A DNA stretch of 64,000 bases. Origin: Actinomadura macra NBRC 14102 (GTDB taxonomy: Bacteria; Actinomycetota; Actinomycetes; Streptosporangiales; Streptosporangiaceae). Below are positions 9,452 to 17,333 of the stretch, piece after piece. The DNA is taken from the NCBI RefSeq assembly GCF_001552215.1, contig NZ_BCQT01000018.1, forward strand, positions 124,001 to 188,000, given 5' to 3'. Made by a program: the position numbers and the translations under genes. The notes beneath the pieces are model-generated. The model was not told the origin of the DNA. It ran no database searches and saw only the letters and a program-made list of their open reading frames with translations. Within the stretch, counting starts at the first letter, position 1, and each line of letters opens with the position of its first letter.

Positions 9452-9454
9452 TGT
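9434..9454. other. attL of the integrative element
   Basis: The xth codon TGG is followed by GA (crossover), four bases, then the half-site AAGGT-N4-TGATGT at 9440-9454. It mirrors the attR half-site with exactly four bases between crossover and half-site on each side. Confidence 0.8.
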
Positions 9455-9530
9455 TACTTTTCTGTCGAGACACCAGACACAGAGAACCCCCCGGCCGCGT
9501 AAGTCGTGCTCGGGGGGATCGCCGTCTGAG

Positions 9531-10007
9531 TCAGTCGCGTTGTGCTCCCTCAGGCCAGATGACCCGCACAGGGACGCGGTGCTCGCGCGCGTAGGCGACC
9601 ACGTCGGCCGTGCCGCCGTAGCCACGTGCGGGCTGGCCGTCCCACACTGCCCACAGCTCATCGGCGTGATCGGTCATGTAGGCGCTAGCGGTCATGTGAG
9701 CCTCGGCGTCGGAGTCAACGAACTCCAGCCGATGGATGCTGCGGGCGGCAGAAAGAAGCCGGTCGTACTCCGGCTGCGCCTCGTCGGGGAGCCCGTCGCG
9801 GTACCGCTGGGCGGGCACGATGGCCTCGATGAAGCCGCCGTGCTCCACGATTGCGCGGGCGAAGATCTGGTCTGCTCCATCCGCGAGGCAGGACAGACCA
9901 GTGATGTCGCTTGCCATGGTGGCGAGCAGCTTTCGGATGGCTTGGTCAATCAGTCGATCCGTCTCAGGCGGCATACCCCGGTGACCGGACACGGCGATTC
10001 GTGGCAA
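9531..10007 (-). CDS. SLOG/LOG-like Rossmann nucleotide-binding protein
   Basis: 158 residues from a TTG start with GAGGAG 6 nt upstream. The sequence opens with a Rossmann strand and IAVSGHRGM, continues with LSCLADGADQIFARA and AIVPAQRY, and ends with DELWAVWDGQ-x-ARGYGGTADVV, the pattern of SLOG/YspA-type proteins that bind or process nucleotides and nucleotide-derived signals. It lies 10 bp downstream of the XRE/TPR regulator on the same strand, likely one operon. In SLOG-containing defence systems such proteins sense or cleave nucleotides. Here, in a small integrative element, a role in regulation or superinfection control is only inference. Confidence 0.65.
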   Translation of the reverse strand: MPRIAVSGHRGMPPETDRLIDQAIRKLLATMASDITGLSCLADGADQIFARAIVEHGGFIEAIVPAQRYRDGLPDEAQPEYDRLLSAARSIHRLEFVDSDAEAHMTASAYMTDHADELWAVWDGQPARGYGGTADVVAYAREHRVPVRVIWPEGAQRD

Positions 10008-10017
10008 GACTGCTCCT

Positions 10018-11289
10018 CTAAAGCAAAGTGGCGCGTAGGTGACGGTCGAACTCACGGACCTTGGGCGTAGTTGGGCCTGAGTACTCGCGTCGGAAGCGTC
10101 GGGCGCGCTGAATCACCCGCTCGGAGGCATAGGTGGTACCGATCTTGAGTGCGTCGATGCCGAGTTGAAAAGCCTCGTCCGCTTGGCTGGTGTCCCGGTC
10201 CTGCTCTCCTCCCTGCCTTACAGCGGTGGCCACTTCGAGCATGACGGCGGCTCGTTGCTTCGGCGCGGGCTGTGTGCTGGTCAGAGATTCGGCGAACGCC
10301 GTCAGGGCTTGGCTCGGCAGGTTGAGTCGCACGGACACCAGAGCCCGGTAACCGGCAAGCTTGGCATTGTCGAAGGGGAAGACCCACGGCCAAGGGGTGG
10401 CGGCCGAACGGTCCTCTTCTATGGCGTGTTCCGCCTTGAGAAGGGCCTCGGTGCTGCGGGCGTCACGTCCCTCCCTCTGCGTGGCGGCATGGGCAAGGGC
10501 TTCAAGTGACGCAAGCCACGCGCTGGGGGTGGCGTGCGGGCGGGGGCCGATCTGCTTGCGCGCTTCCGCTATCAGCGCGATGCCAAGATCGGGATCTTCT
10601 GCTTCGACCTCGAACGTGGCGAGGCTGCCGAGCATGTAGGCGGTGAGCAGGTCATGCCCGGCTTGGCGTGCCCGGTTGATCGCCATGCGGTAGTAGGTGC
10701 GCGCTGTTCCGATGTCGTGCATGTCCGTGTGCAGCCACGCGGCGAATCCTGCGGCCTCGCTGACGGCGGCTGCGATATCGGAGGCGAAGGGCGAGCGTCC
10801 CCCCTGGTTGTAGCGGCGATCGGCCAACTCGACGTGTGCGACTACGCCGCGAGCGAGTTCACGGGCTGGCGTCGTGGGGTCCAAGCGCCGTTGGCTGCCG
10901 GTGATGGCCGTCAGGGTGGGCGCGGTGGTCTCGTCGAACTCGGCGTGTGTGGGAAGAGGCAGCAAAGCCAGTGCTAGGGCCTTGCTGAAGTCTCGGCGTT
11001 TCGTGGGATCGTCACCTCCAACGTCGCCAAATCGGAGTAGTTGAAGCGGTATTCCGAGTTGGCGTGATATGTCCCGAACCTGGTCGATCGTGAGTGGCTG
11101 CGCGTGCCTAAGCACTTTGGAAATCCAGCTCTGGGAGTAGCCCAACGCTATGGCCAAGTCCGTTTGCGTCCATCGGCGCACGCGGCGAACCTCGTCCATC
11201 AGCGTGGGAAAGTCGCAGGTAGCCAGGGCTGCGGCGACCGTAGGCGTGGACCAGAACGCCAGTGGGGTGCTCTGTCCTTTCAGATCCAT
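10018..11289 (-). CDS. XRE-type HTH regulator with TPR-like C-terminal domain
   Basis: 423 residues. Residues about 30-80 form an HTH_3/XRE domain (RRWTQTDLAIALGYSQSWISKVLR). The rest is a helical array with TPR-like repeats (YYRMAINRARQAGHDLLTAY, AGYRALVSVRLNLPSQALTAF). This architecture is common in Streptomyces-type regulators and in AICE repressors, where the helical part may bind a peptide or other ligand. It is divergent from the small plus-strand gene cluster across about 160 bp (11290-11450), which probably holds both promoters and its operator. It is probably the element's maintenance/excision regulator. Confidence 0.8.
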   Translation of the reverse strand: MDLKGQSTPLAFWSTPTVAAALATCDFPTLMDEVRRVRRWTQTDLAIALGYSQSWISKVLRHAQPLTIDQVRDISRQLGIPLQLLRFGDVGGDDPTKRRDFSKALALALLPLPTHAEFDETTAPTLTAITGSQRRLDPTTPARELARGVVAHVELADRRYNQGGRSPFASDIAAAVSEAAGFAAWLHTDMHDIGTARTYYRMAINRARQAGHDLLTAYMLGSLATFEVEAEDPDLGIALIAEARKQIGPRPHATPSAWLASLEALAHAATQREGRDARSTEALLKAEHAIEEDRSAATPWPWVFPFDNAKLAGYRALVSVRLNLPSQALTAFAESLTSTQPAPKQRAAVMLEVATAVRQGGEQDRDTSQADEAFQLGIDALKIGTTYASERVIQRARRFRREYSGPTTPKVREFDRHLRATLL

Positions 11290-11450
11290 GAACTTAGGCT
11301 ACGTGGGTGTTCACGGCCTGCCCGTAGTCGTGACGGAACTTGCCCAAGTCGTCTCGGTGGTAATGGGTCCCTCGTCACAGCCCGTCCCGGCAGCATCGCT
11401 TTACAGCAACCCTCGACAGAAACACCTGCCCCACGAGGTGGTACCGGGAC

Positions 11451-11891
11451 ATGGGCATTCACGCGAAACGGACACAAACGACTCCGCCGACGACTCAACC
11501 ACCGGACGGAACCAACGCACGCCCGGCCCCTGCGGCCTTGGACGCGAACAAGGATCGTCCTCCGTGCGGTCTGTTGCCGGTGATCACTTCCGTTCATTCG
11601 GAACGCTTAGAGGCTCTCCGGGCGGTTCAAGGGTGTTTCTCAGACCTCCGTGTGCGGGACATGGCGTGCGTACTCGTCGAGGCGGACGGGTACCCGGCGC
11701 TCGCGGTTTCCCGCCTGGACGGCATCGGGGGCACGCTCACGCTGGGGTGTGGCTACGTCCCGGTACAAGGGCGGTGGTGGATCGTGACGCGTCGCGCGGA
11801 CGGTCGGACCGTGGGGCTTGCTCCGGTCCGGGAACCGCTCAAGGTGGCCCAAGTCGTGATTGCCGAGATGCGGCGGAGGACTGCTGCATGA
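11451..11891 (+). CDS. Hypothetical protein of the integrative element
   Basis: 146 residues by the ATG at 11451. The N-terminal 40 residues are Thr/Pro-rich and may not be translated, since there is no convincing Shine-Dalgarno there. The conserved-looking part is ERLEALRAVQ...GGTLTLGCGYVPVQGRWWIVTRR, an alpha/beta domain. Its stop overlaps the next start (ATGA), which supports it as a real gene in a three-gene plus-strand operon. No family recognised. Confidence 0.6.
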   Translation: MGIHAKRTQTTPPTTQPPDGTNARPAPAALDANKDRPPCGLLPVITSVHSERLEALRAVQGCFSDLRVRDMACVLVEADGYPALAVSRLDGIGGTLTLGCGYVPVQGRWWIVTRRADGRTVGLAPVREPLKVAQVVIAEMRRRTAA

Positions 11892-12019
11892 CGGCGGTAC
11901 AGAACGCGGCGACGATGATGCCGCTGCGCGAGCTCGCGGGACTGTTCGCCTTGACCCTGGTCTATGGCGCTGCGTGTGCGGGGTTCGGGTGGGTTGTCGG
12001 CTTCGTCGGGAGGGGCTGA
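11888..12019 (+). CDS. Small single-pass membrane protein
   Basis: 43 residues, start codon overlapping the previous stop by 4 bp. The C-terminal half is one hydrophobic segment (LAGLFALTLVYGAACAGFGW). It is too short for family assignment, and the coupling on both sides is the main evidence. Confidence 0.55.
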   Translation: MTAVQNAATMMPLRELAGLFALTLVYGAACAGFGWVVGFVGRG

Positions 12020-12020
12020 C

Positions 12021-12395
12021 GTGAGTCCTGCGACGATGCGGCCCGCGCAACTCGCCCAGACCGCTGCCGCCGCTTTCGAGGAGGTCATGGCGGCTCAAGA
12101 GCGGCCCCGGTCGACGATCCGGCACGTGACCGACACCGCCCGCGAGCGGGCGGAGGCAGCGCTCAAACAGGAACCAGAGGCGCCCGCGCTGGAAGCGTTC
12201 GGTGTGGCCTTCAACGAGGTCTCTGGGCACGTGCGGACCCTGCTGGACGAGGCCGGATACCTCCCGGGAACGGTCACCACGATCCGGGACCAGGCTCACA
12301 ACCTCGCCTACCAGGTGCACGCGACCGGGGACGCGTGGCATTCGGAGTTCCTGCGGGCGGCCCGCGCGCTCGTCCACGGCGGCCCGGACGGGTAG
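12021..12395 (+). CDS. Hypothetical helical protein of the integrative element
   Basis: 124 residues from a GTG at 12021, one base after the preceding stop. The composition is helical and charged (AAFEEVMAAQERPRSTIRHV, VRTLLDEAGYLPG) with no recognisable motif. It is the last gene before the long structured non-coding region. Confidence 0.6.
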   Translation: MSPATMRPAQLAQTAAAAFEEVMAAQERPRSTIRHVTDTARERAEAALKQEPEAPALEAFGVAFNEVSGHVRTLLDEAGYLPGTVTTIRDQAHNLAYQVHATGDAWHSEFLRAARALVHGGPDG

Positions 12396-12501
12396 CCCCC
12401 CAAGTCGTCCGCGTGGACGGAGCCGCCTAGCTCGGCGTCCTCACCACGCGGACAGAGCCCGCGCAAAGTCGGTCCTGTTCCCGGGCCGTTCGGTGCGGGC
12501 G

Positions 12502-12773
12502 GCGGACCCCGGAAGCGGCCTGGGGTGGTTCCCTTTCCGGGGTCCGCACTGAACGGCTCACGCGGAACGAGTCGAGACGTTCCCGCGTGAGCGGCGGGTC
12601 CCGGGGTGTTGCCCCTCCCCCGGGACCCGTGCCAAAGCGCCCGTGCCGAAGTGGTGGGTCCCTTCCGTACGGGTAGGCGGGCCCCGGGTGGGATGCGTCG
12701 CGGTGACCGCACCCTCCCGGGGCCCGTACCAAAGCTCACACGCTCGGGGCTGCAACCGGGACGAGCGTGTGAG
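12502..12773. repeat. Array of four perfect stem-loops
   Basis: Stems: 12502-12514/12535-12547 (13 bp); 12595-12606/12618-12629 (12 bp); 12678-12688/12716-12726 (11 bp); 12735-12746/12762-12773 (12 bp). The second and third are each followed by the related sequence CCGTRCCAAAGC, so they look like diverged copies of one unit. Confidence 0.85.
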
Positions 12774-13370
12774 TCCCGTCCAAGGGTCGTCCCCCCGGCG
12801 CCCCTTCGGGCGGGGAGGCTGTCCGACGCGAGACCCCCGTCCTTGTAGCGACTGGCGGGCGCGGTCCGTTAGACAGCACAGCGGCCCCCGGAACCCGACC
12901 CGGCATCGGGGTTTCGGGGGCCGTTCACCGAACACCCCGTGACCGCGAACCTTCTGCGCTCATCGCCTGGCAGCTCCCGGCGTGCTGTTCTCGTCCTAAG
13001 GAGCATCACGGGAAGTCCGGTGGCAACCCTGACCCGTACCGCAGGGCCGTTCACGGCCCGAGGAACGGAAGCAGGGGCGGCAGCGCGAGCCCCCAACCCC
13101 TCGCCTGGTCGCATCCGCGCGGCGAGTGACTTGAATCCCGGCCGGTCGAACCCGACAACCGCAGGGCCGCGGCTTCCCTTGCGTGCCGACATGGCGGGGC
13201 CGTCCGATGGCCGTAGGCCACCCCGAAGGGGCGACCGCAGGGAGTCAGCCGGCGCCGCGTGCACCCTTCCAGCCCAACCGGCGACGAGCTAGAAGCCGCT
13301 GCCCGGCCCGGTCGGCGAGGGGGATGCATCACCAGGGTTTGGCCCGGCCCTGCGCGGTGCGGTGCGGGCG

Positions 13371-13487
13371 GGCCGTCCACAGCGTTACCGGGGGCTGTGG
13401 GCGGGCGCCGCGCGCGAACGGCGCCCCAGCGCCGCACGCGCAAGCGCGTGCGGCCGTCCACCGGCCCCCGGTCGGCTGTGGGCGGGC
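13371..13487. repeat. Direct repeat with 81-bp period
   Basis: GGCCGTCCAC occurs at 13371 and 13452, and GGCTGTGGGCGGGC at 13393 and 13474. Both pairs are exactly 81 bp apart, which indicates a diverged tandem duplication with two conserved boxes. Confidence 0.8.
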
Positions 13488-13501
13488 CCCACCACGCGCG
13501 A

Positions 13502-13526
13502 GACCCCCGCGCGCAGCGCGGGGGTC
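13502..13526 (-). terminator. Terminator hairpin downstream of rep
   Basis: A perfect 11-bp stem (GACCCCCGCGC) with a 3-nt loop, 42 bp beyond the rep stop on the minus strand. Confidence 0.75.
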
Positions 13527-13568
13527 CTTGACTCTGTAGTGAAACTCCTCGACGGATGGTGGTCCGGG

Positions 13569-15005
13569 CTAGCTGGCCTTCTCCTGGTTCTCACTCTCGG
13601 TGATCTGGTTGCGGATGGCTCGGGCCTGCTGAACACGGTCGCGGGCCTGTTCCGCCCAGAAGTGTTCGCCATGCATGAGGCCGCTACCGAGGTAGGTCCA
13701 TCGACCGGTGGTGATGGTGGCGCGGCTCTCGTCGGGTTCGGGGAGTCCCTCGGCCTGGCGGGCCGCGTGGGCTGCGTGGTCGGCTCGGGCCTGGCGCAAC
13801 CGGGTCAACGTGACCGAGTAGCGGCGGGACTTGGACGAGAAATGCCCCCCGTACCCCAGCATGTGAGCCCACCCCCGTAGCCGTAGGTCGTGGTACGCGG
13901 GGAGGTCTGCCAAGGCGAAGCACGTCCAGATCATCCGGCGGGCGTGCTCGGACACCTTCAACGCGCGGATCTGGGTGGCGTACCGGATCGGCCGGTCGAC
14001 CGTGCCGGAGTCCTCGGCACCCTTGGTGGCGTACTTGGCGATGTAGCGGGCCACGTGCTTGTCGGCGATGCCCTCCAGCTCGGCTGCCACCTGGATCGGC
14101 TGGATGTCGAGTTGGCGGCCCCACCCCAGCGTCAACGTGCGGCCCTCCCCTCCGGGGTGCGGAACGTCCACGGCCACCTGTGCTGCGGCGGTGCGCAGCG
14201 TCCGGGCGAGTAGTTCGGCGCTGGCCCATGCGGGCGGGGGCTGGTCGGGTCCATCGGGGCCATCCAGACGGATCACGGCGTGGAAGTGGATCAACCCCCG
14301 CCGCTGGTACTCGATCACCCGGGCATACGACAGACGGGCCTGCTCTCGCAGAGCCTTGTGTGTGATCCCCAACTCGGCCGTGATCAGCCTCGGCACGGCG
14401 AGGGTGAGACGGCGCCACAGCTCGGGAGCGTGGGCGTTCCACAGCACGGCGGCCGGATAGTCGTAGCAGTCGGCGCAGATCGGCTGTCCGGCCTGCGGGT
14501 CGTCGGCCTGGTGGCGGCGGCCGCATCCCTCCTGGCGTCCGTGCTGGCAGGTCGGTCGGTCCTTGCGTGGACGGCACGCCAGCACCTTGCCCGCCTTCTC
14601 CCTGCGGGCGTGGACGGCGCCGAACGAGGGCGCGGTGAGGGTGAGGAACACGCGCGGGTGCCCGCTCACCTCGTCGGGGACTCCCTTCCCTCCGGTCAGC
14701 CCGGAGATGATCAGGTGATAGGTGTCGTCCCGGTACACCTCGGCGCACGCGGCACAACGGGACGCGCGACGGTTCCCGCACCCGGTGATCAGGAACCCGG
14801 TCGGCTCGTCGGCGGTGGAGTACGACTCGATCAACTCGCCCGTCTCACCGTCCACGGTCAGACGCTCACCGCGTAGCCGTACCGGCTGCTCACACCCACC
14901 GGCAGACTTGATCATCTCGTGCCAGCGATCAAAGTCCGGCATCGCCGCACGCTCAACGGCGGCGGCCACCTCGGCCGGTAGCTCCGGCATCTGCGGGGCG
15001 CTCAT
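13569..15005 (-). CDS. RepSA-like HUH rolling-circle replication initiator
   Basis: 478 residues. The start chosen is the ATG that overlaps the upstream stop (ATGA); the frame is open further up, but that part is a shadow of the small gene. Features: two Cys/His clusters (GCGNRRASRCAAC; TCQHGRQEGCG...ICADCYDYP), the metal-binding HUH motif in RGLIHFHAVIRLDG around residue 240, and a double-Tyr active-site helix in KHVARYIAKYATK. This is the signature of the replication initiators of pSAM2/RepSA-type AICEs and Streptomyces rolling-circle plasmids. It should nick an origin on the excised circle and allow autonomous replication. Confidence 0.88.
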   Translation of the reverse strand: MSAPQMPELPAEVAAAVERAAMPDFDRWHEMIKSAGGCEQPVRLRGERLTVDGETGELIESYSTADEPTGFLITGCGNRRASRCAACAEVYRDDTYHLIISGLTGGKGVPDEVSGHPRVFLTLTAPSFGAVHARREKAGKVLACRPRKDRPTCQHGRQEGCGRRHQADDPQAGQPICADCYDYPAAVLWNAHAPELWRRLTLAVPRLITAELGITHKALREQARLSYARVIEYQRRGLIHFHAVIRLDGPDGPDQPPPAWASAELLARTLRTAAAQVAVDVPHPGGEGRTLTLGWGRQLDIQPIQVAAELEGIADKHVARYIAKYATKGAEDSGTVDRPIRYATQIRALKVSEHARRMIWTCFALADLPAYHDLRLRGWAHMLGYGGHFSSKSRRYSVTLTRLRQARADHAAHAARQAEGLPEPDESRATITTGRWTYLGSGLMHGEHFWAEQARDRVQQARAIRNQITESENQEKAS

Positions 15006-15232
15006 GCGGCGCCCTGCATCGGGTTGGCCTGCTCGTCGGCGGCGGCCTGGAGCTGGTCGGGTTCGGCGTTCGTGGCGGTGTCGGTCAGAACTACGTTGAA
15101 GATGGTCGCGATGCGCGTCCACTTGGCTTCGGTCCAGCGGGGTGACTTGGCGGCCTGGCGCTTGCCCCATTCACGGGCCTGCGGGCTGGGCTCCAACCTG
15201 GGCAACTCCTTCTCCCTCTCGTGAGGGAGCAC
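15002..15232 (-). CDS. Small protein between integrase and rep
   Basis: Up to 76 residues. The core PSPQAREWGKRQAAKSPRWTEA followed by KWTRIATIFNV resembles the short proteins commonly encoded before rep in Streptomyces integrative elements. It lacks a clear excisionase-type winged-helix motif. The start is uncertain: the GTG at 15232 has no Shine-Dalgarno, whereas a TTG at 15196 has AAGGAG 9 nt upstream and would give 64 residues. It is coupled to rep by a 4-bp overlap. Confidence 0.6.
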   Translation of the reverse strand: MLPHEREKELPRLEPSPQAREWGKRQAAKSPRWTEAKWTRIATIFNVVLTDTATNAEPDQLQAAADEQANPMQGAA

Positions 15233-15573
15233 GCGCGACTACCAGAACAGAGAAGTGATCTACGAGAGTAATTAGATTTCACGTCTAATAAGCTGGAGTT
15301 TTTTTTGGCTGCTATGTGCGGGGCCGTCCCTACTGGCCCCGGGTGCCGGTGCCTACCCGGCTTCACTCGGTGTCCTGGTGTCCCTTTGAGCGCGGGCTCC
15401 CGATCACCAGGAATACCCGATGCCGTCCAAGATCGAACCTGCGAAGATCCCCGTCGCGTAGGAGTTTCTACCGTTTGTGGTTGTCCGTTGATGACCGCTG
15501 GTATCCATTGGCGTCCACTGGTGACTGGTGGCGTCTGGCTGCACGTCGTGAAAGAGTGACGTAGGTCATAAAG
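15233..15573. other. Leader region before the small gene and rep
   Basis: No gene supported. It contains an AT-rich patch with the inverted repeat ATTAGA-N7-TCTAAT (15271-15289), a 9-base T-run around 15299-15307, and several imperfect GGTGTCC/CCACTGG boxes. This is the likely promoter/operator zone of the rep operon. Confidence 0.5.
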
Positions 15574-15604
15574 GACGCCCCAGGATCCGCGCTCCTGGGG
15601 CGTC
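15574..15604 (-). terminator. Integrase terminator
   Basis: A perfect 12-bp stem (GACGCCCCAGGA) with a 7-nt loop, 16 bp beyond the integrase stop. Confidence 0.75.
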
Positions 15605-15620
15605 TGGGCAAGGTTGGTGA

Positions 15621-17120
15621 TCACTCACGCCAGACGAGTTCCAACAGATCGGGATTGAACGGTCGGCGGCCCTTGCCCGCCGGATGAACGATCACCGCAT
15701 GTAGTGCTTCCCGGATGTAGCCGCGCTTCTGTGAGAGGTCCAGACGATCCTCGTCGGTCTCGGAGTACCAACGGCGGCGGATCGCAGTCAGGTCTTGGGC
15801 TGCCCGTTGGGCGGTCAGGTTGAAGCGCTCTTGGTCGGCCCTCAGCTGCTGGATCTCGGGTTCGAGTCGCTCGACCTCTGTGAAGAACAACGTGTTGGAG
15901 ATCGTGTGCTTCGCGAAGCGCAAGCGAAGCTCGCGCATCTGTTCCTGCTTCATCTCCAACTCGCGCTCTCCGAGCCAGGGGCCGACATCTGTTGGGCCCG
16001 TCGTCCGCTCCTCAAGCTTCGCCAAGACGGCCTCGGTGACGAATTCGTCTACTACGTCACCCCGGCGGGTGAGCCGACCGCAACCACCAATCGCAGGTGC
16101 CTTGCACAGGTACCGGTGGTAGTCGGCATTGGTGACCTGCCCTGCGCGAAGTGGTCGGTGGCATAGCGTGCCGTCGTCCAGGACGACACCGCATCGTGCG
16201 ATGGCGCTCAGCAGGTAGGAGTGTTCACGAAAGTCTCGCGGAAGTTGGCCCTGGTCCCCTCCGAAGCGGTCGATGACCTTGCCCTTTCGCTCGGCGAAGA
16301 TCGCGTGTAGAGCCTGCCACTGGCCGGGAGTGATGATCGGTTCCCACTGCCCCGACACCGGTTCGCCTCGGTCGTCCATGATCAGTTCACCGCGAATCAT
16401 GCGCCATCCGCATAGGCGCGGGTTCTTCAGGACACGGGACAGACTCACGTGGACCCAATCGTTCCCGCGTGGTGTCTTGACGCCCTTGCGCTGCCACTCG
16501 TTGCACAGGGCCGTTACAGATCCGCCTGCCAGTACTCGGAGGGCTGCCTGGCGGAGGAGGGGAGCCTCGACGGGATGCAGCGTCTTCCGGTCTTCCAGCC
16601 ATCCGAAGGGACGGTTACCAGGCAGGATGTTGCCCTCCCGTGCGCGGGCGCGGTGCCACTCACGTGCTCGTCGGCGCATCTTCTTGATCTCCATACGAGA
16701 GATCACGGCGCCCATGAGACCCATGCTCTCGACGTCTTCGCTGTAGAGGTCCTTGAAGCCTCGGGCGTCGGCGTAGACCCTGCCCTCCTCAAAGGTCAGC
16801 GCGTCCACGAAGCGTTCGTAGTCTCCGGTACGGCGGACGAGTCGATCGTCGGCCACCACGATGCACCCCATGACGCGGGTGCCGTCTGCGAGTTGGCCTG
16901 TGCGGAGTACTCCAAGCATCTCCTCGAACTCGTCGCGGATCACTCCGTCCTTCATCGCTGACTTGTCGTTGTCGGCGAACCTGGCCACGATCTTGCAGCC
17001 AAGTCGCTTGGCGGTGAGTTCGTTGACGCGTCGTTGGTCCTTGACGGTGTGCTCGTCCTTGCTCTTGTCGGCGCTCGCTCGGGCGTAGTCCACGACGGAA
17101 ATCAGGTCACTCTCGGTCAT
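15621..17120 (-). CDS. int: Large serine recombinase (integrase)
   Basis: 499 residues. The resolvase-type catalytic domain is at the N-terminus (DYARAS, nucleophile Ser16; ADDRLVRRTGDY; helix E region around IISRMEIKKMRRRAREWH), followed by a recombinase domain (NRPFGWLED, VTALCNEWQRKGVKTPRG, LKNPRLCGWR), a zinc-ribbon region (ARCGVVLDDGTLC, YLCKAPAIGGCG) and a coiled-coil segment (about 370-450). This is the layout of phiC31/AICE-type integrases that act on short non-identical att sites with a 2-bp crossover. It starts 43 bp from attR. It is the only recombinase in the element, and no obvious recombination directionality factor is adjacent. Confidence 0.93.
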   Translation of the reverse strand: MTESDLISVVDYARASADKSKDEHTVKDQRRVNELTAKRLGCKIVARFADNDKSAMKDGVIRDEFEEMLGVLRTGQLADGTRVMGCIVVADDRLVRRTGDYERFVDALTFEEGRVYADARGFKDLYSEDVESMGLMGAVISRMEIKKMRRRAREWHRARAREGNILPGNRPFGWLEDRKTLHPVEAPLLRQAALRVLAGGSVTALCNEWQRKGVKTPRGNDWVHVSLSRVLKNPRLCGWRMIRGELIMDDRGEPVSGQWEPIITPGQWQALHAIFAERKGKVIDRFGGDQGQLPRDFREHSYLLSAIARCGVVLDDGTLCHRPLRAGQVTNADYHRYLCKAPAIGGCGRLTRRGDVVDEFVTEAVLAKLEERTTGPTDVGPWLGERELEMKQEQMRELRLRFAKHTISNTLFFTEVERLEPEIQQLRADQERFNLTAQRAAQDLTAIRRRWYSETDEDRLDLSQKRGYIREALHAVIVHPAGKGRRPFNPDLLELVWRE

Positions 17121-17143
17121 CTCTACGGAGCCTCCCTAGAGGT

Positions 17144-17164
17144 ACATCAGAACACCTTCTAGGA
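17144..17164. other. attR of the integrative element
   Basis: The half-site ACATCA-N4-ACCTT (17144-17158) is followed by four bases and the GA crossover at 17163-17164. It is the inverted counterpart of the attL half-site (11 of 11 boxed bases match). Confidence 0.8.
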
Positions 17165-17333
17165 TTACCGGGCCGGCATGTTCCACAAGAACATGGGCAT
17201 GCGCATCGACCTCTTCTATGCGAACGAGTCGCTTGCCGGCAAGGTCGGTTCCGCCTACGTGGACCGTGAGGCGCGCAAGGGCAAGGGGCCCTCTGATCAT
17301 GCTCCGGTGGTCGTCGACGTCGACCTCGGCTGA
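17163..17333 (+). pseudogene. xth: Exodeoxyribonuclease III, 3' part
   Basis: 56 codons that complete the gene cut at 9435: DYRAGMFHKNMGMRIDL (metal Asp), then GKGPSDHAPVV with the catalytic Asp-His pair, then stop. There is no start or promoter of its own, since the integrase is transcribed away from it. Joined to the 5' piece at GA the frame is unbroken and gives a 284-residue enzyme. Its 3' end overlaps the convergent methyltransferase gene by 37 bp. Confidence 0.92.

Larger units (their letters stand above)
12396..13501. other. Structured non-coding region of the element (candidate origin/ncRNA)
   Basis: About 1.1 kb without a convincing gene. It holds a row of perfect stem-loops (12502-12547, 12595-12629, 12678-12726, 12735-12773, 12882-12923), a tight hairpin at 13431-13454 (10 bp, CAAG loop) and a direct repeat with an 81-bp period at 13371-13487. 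ACCGCAGGG occurs at 13038, 13158 and 13234. It sits 3' of rep. For HUH rolling-circle elements such regions can be double- or single-strand origins or transfer (clt) loci, but which is not decidable here. Confidence 0.6.
9434..17164. mobile_element. Integrative element with serine integrase inserted in xth
   Basis: A 7,729-bp insertion bounded by the GA crossover dinucleotides at 9434-9435 and 17163-17164. Contents: SLOG-like protein, XRE/TPR regulator, three small plus-strand genes, a structured non-coding region, RepSA-like HUH initiator, a small gene and a large serine recombinase next to the right end. The layout is that of small actinomycete integrative/conjugative elements (AICEs), but no FtsK/Tra-like DNA translocase is present, so it is more likely mobilizable or defective for transfer. 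The boundary is supported by the interrupted xth frame and by symmetric attP half-sites. Confidence 0.9.

Noticed and set aside
12990-13110. Cobalamin-riboswitch-like string (GGGAAGTCCGGTGGCAACCC then CCGCAGGG)
   Set aside because: The B12-box resemblance is partial, the AAnCCGG and GCAACTGT-type parts are missing, and no B12 gene lies downstream.
15305-15559. 84-codon plus-strand frame between the small gene and the integrase
   Set aside because: No Shine-Dalgarno, no recognisable motif, overlaps the probable rep-operon promoter zone.
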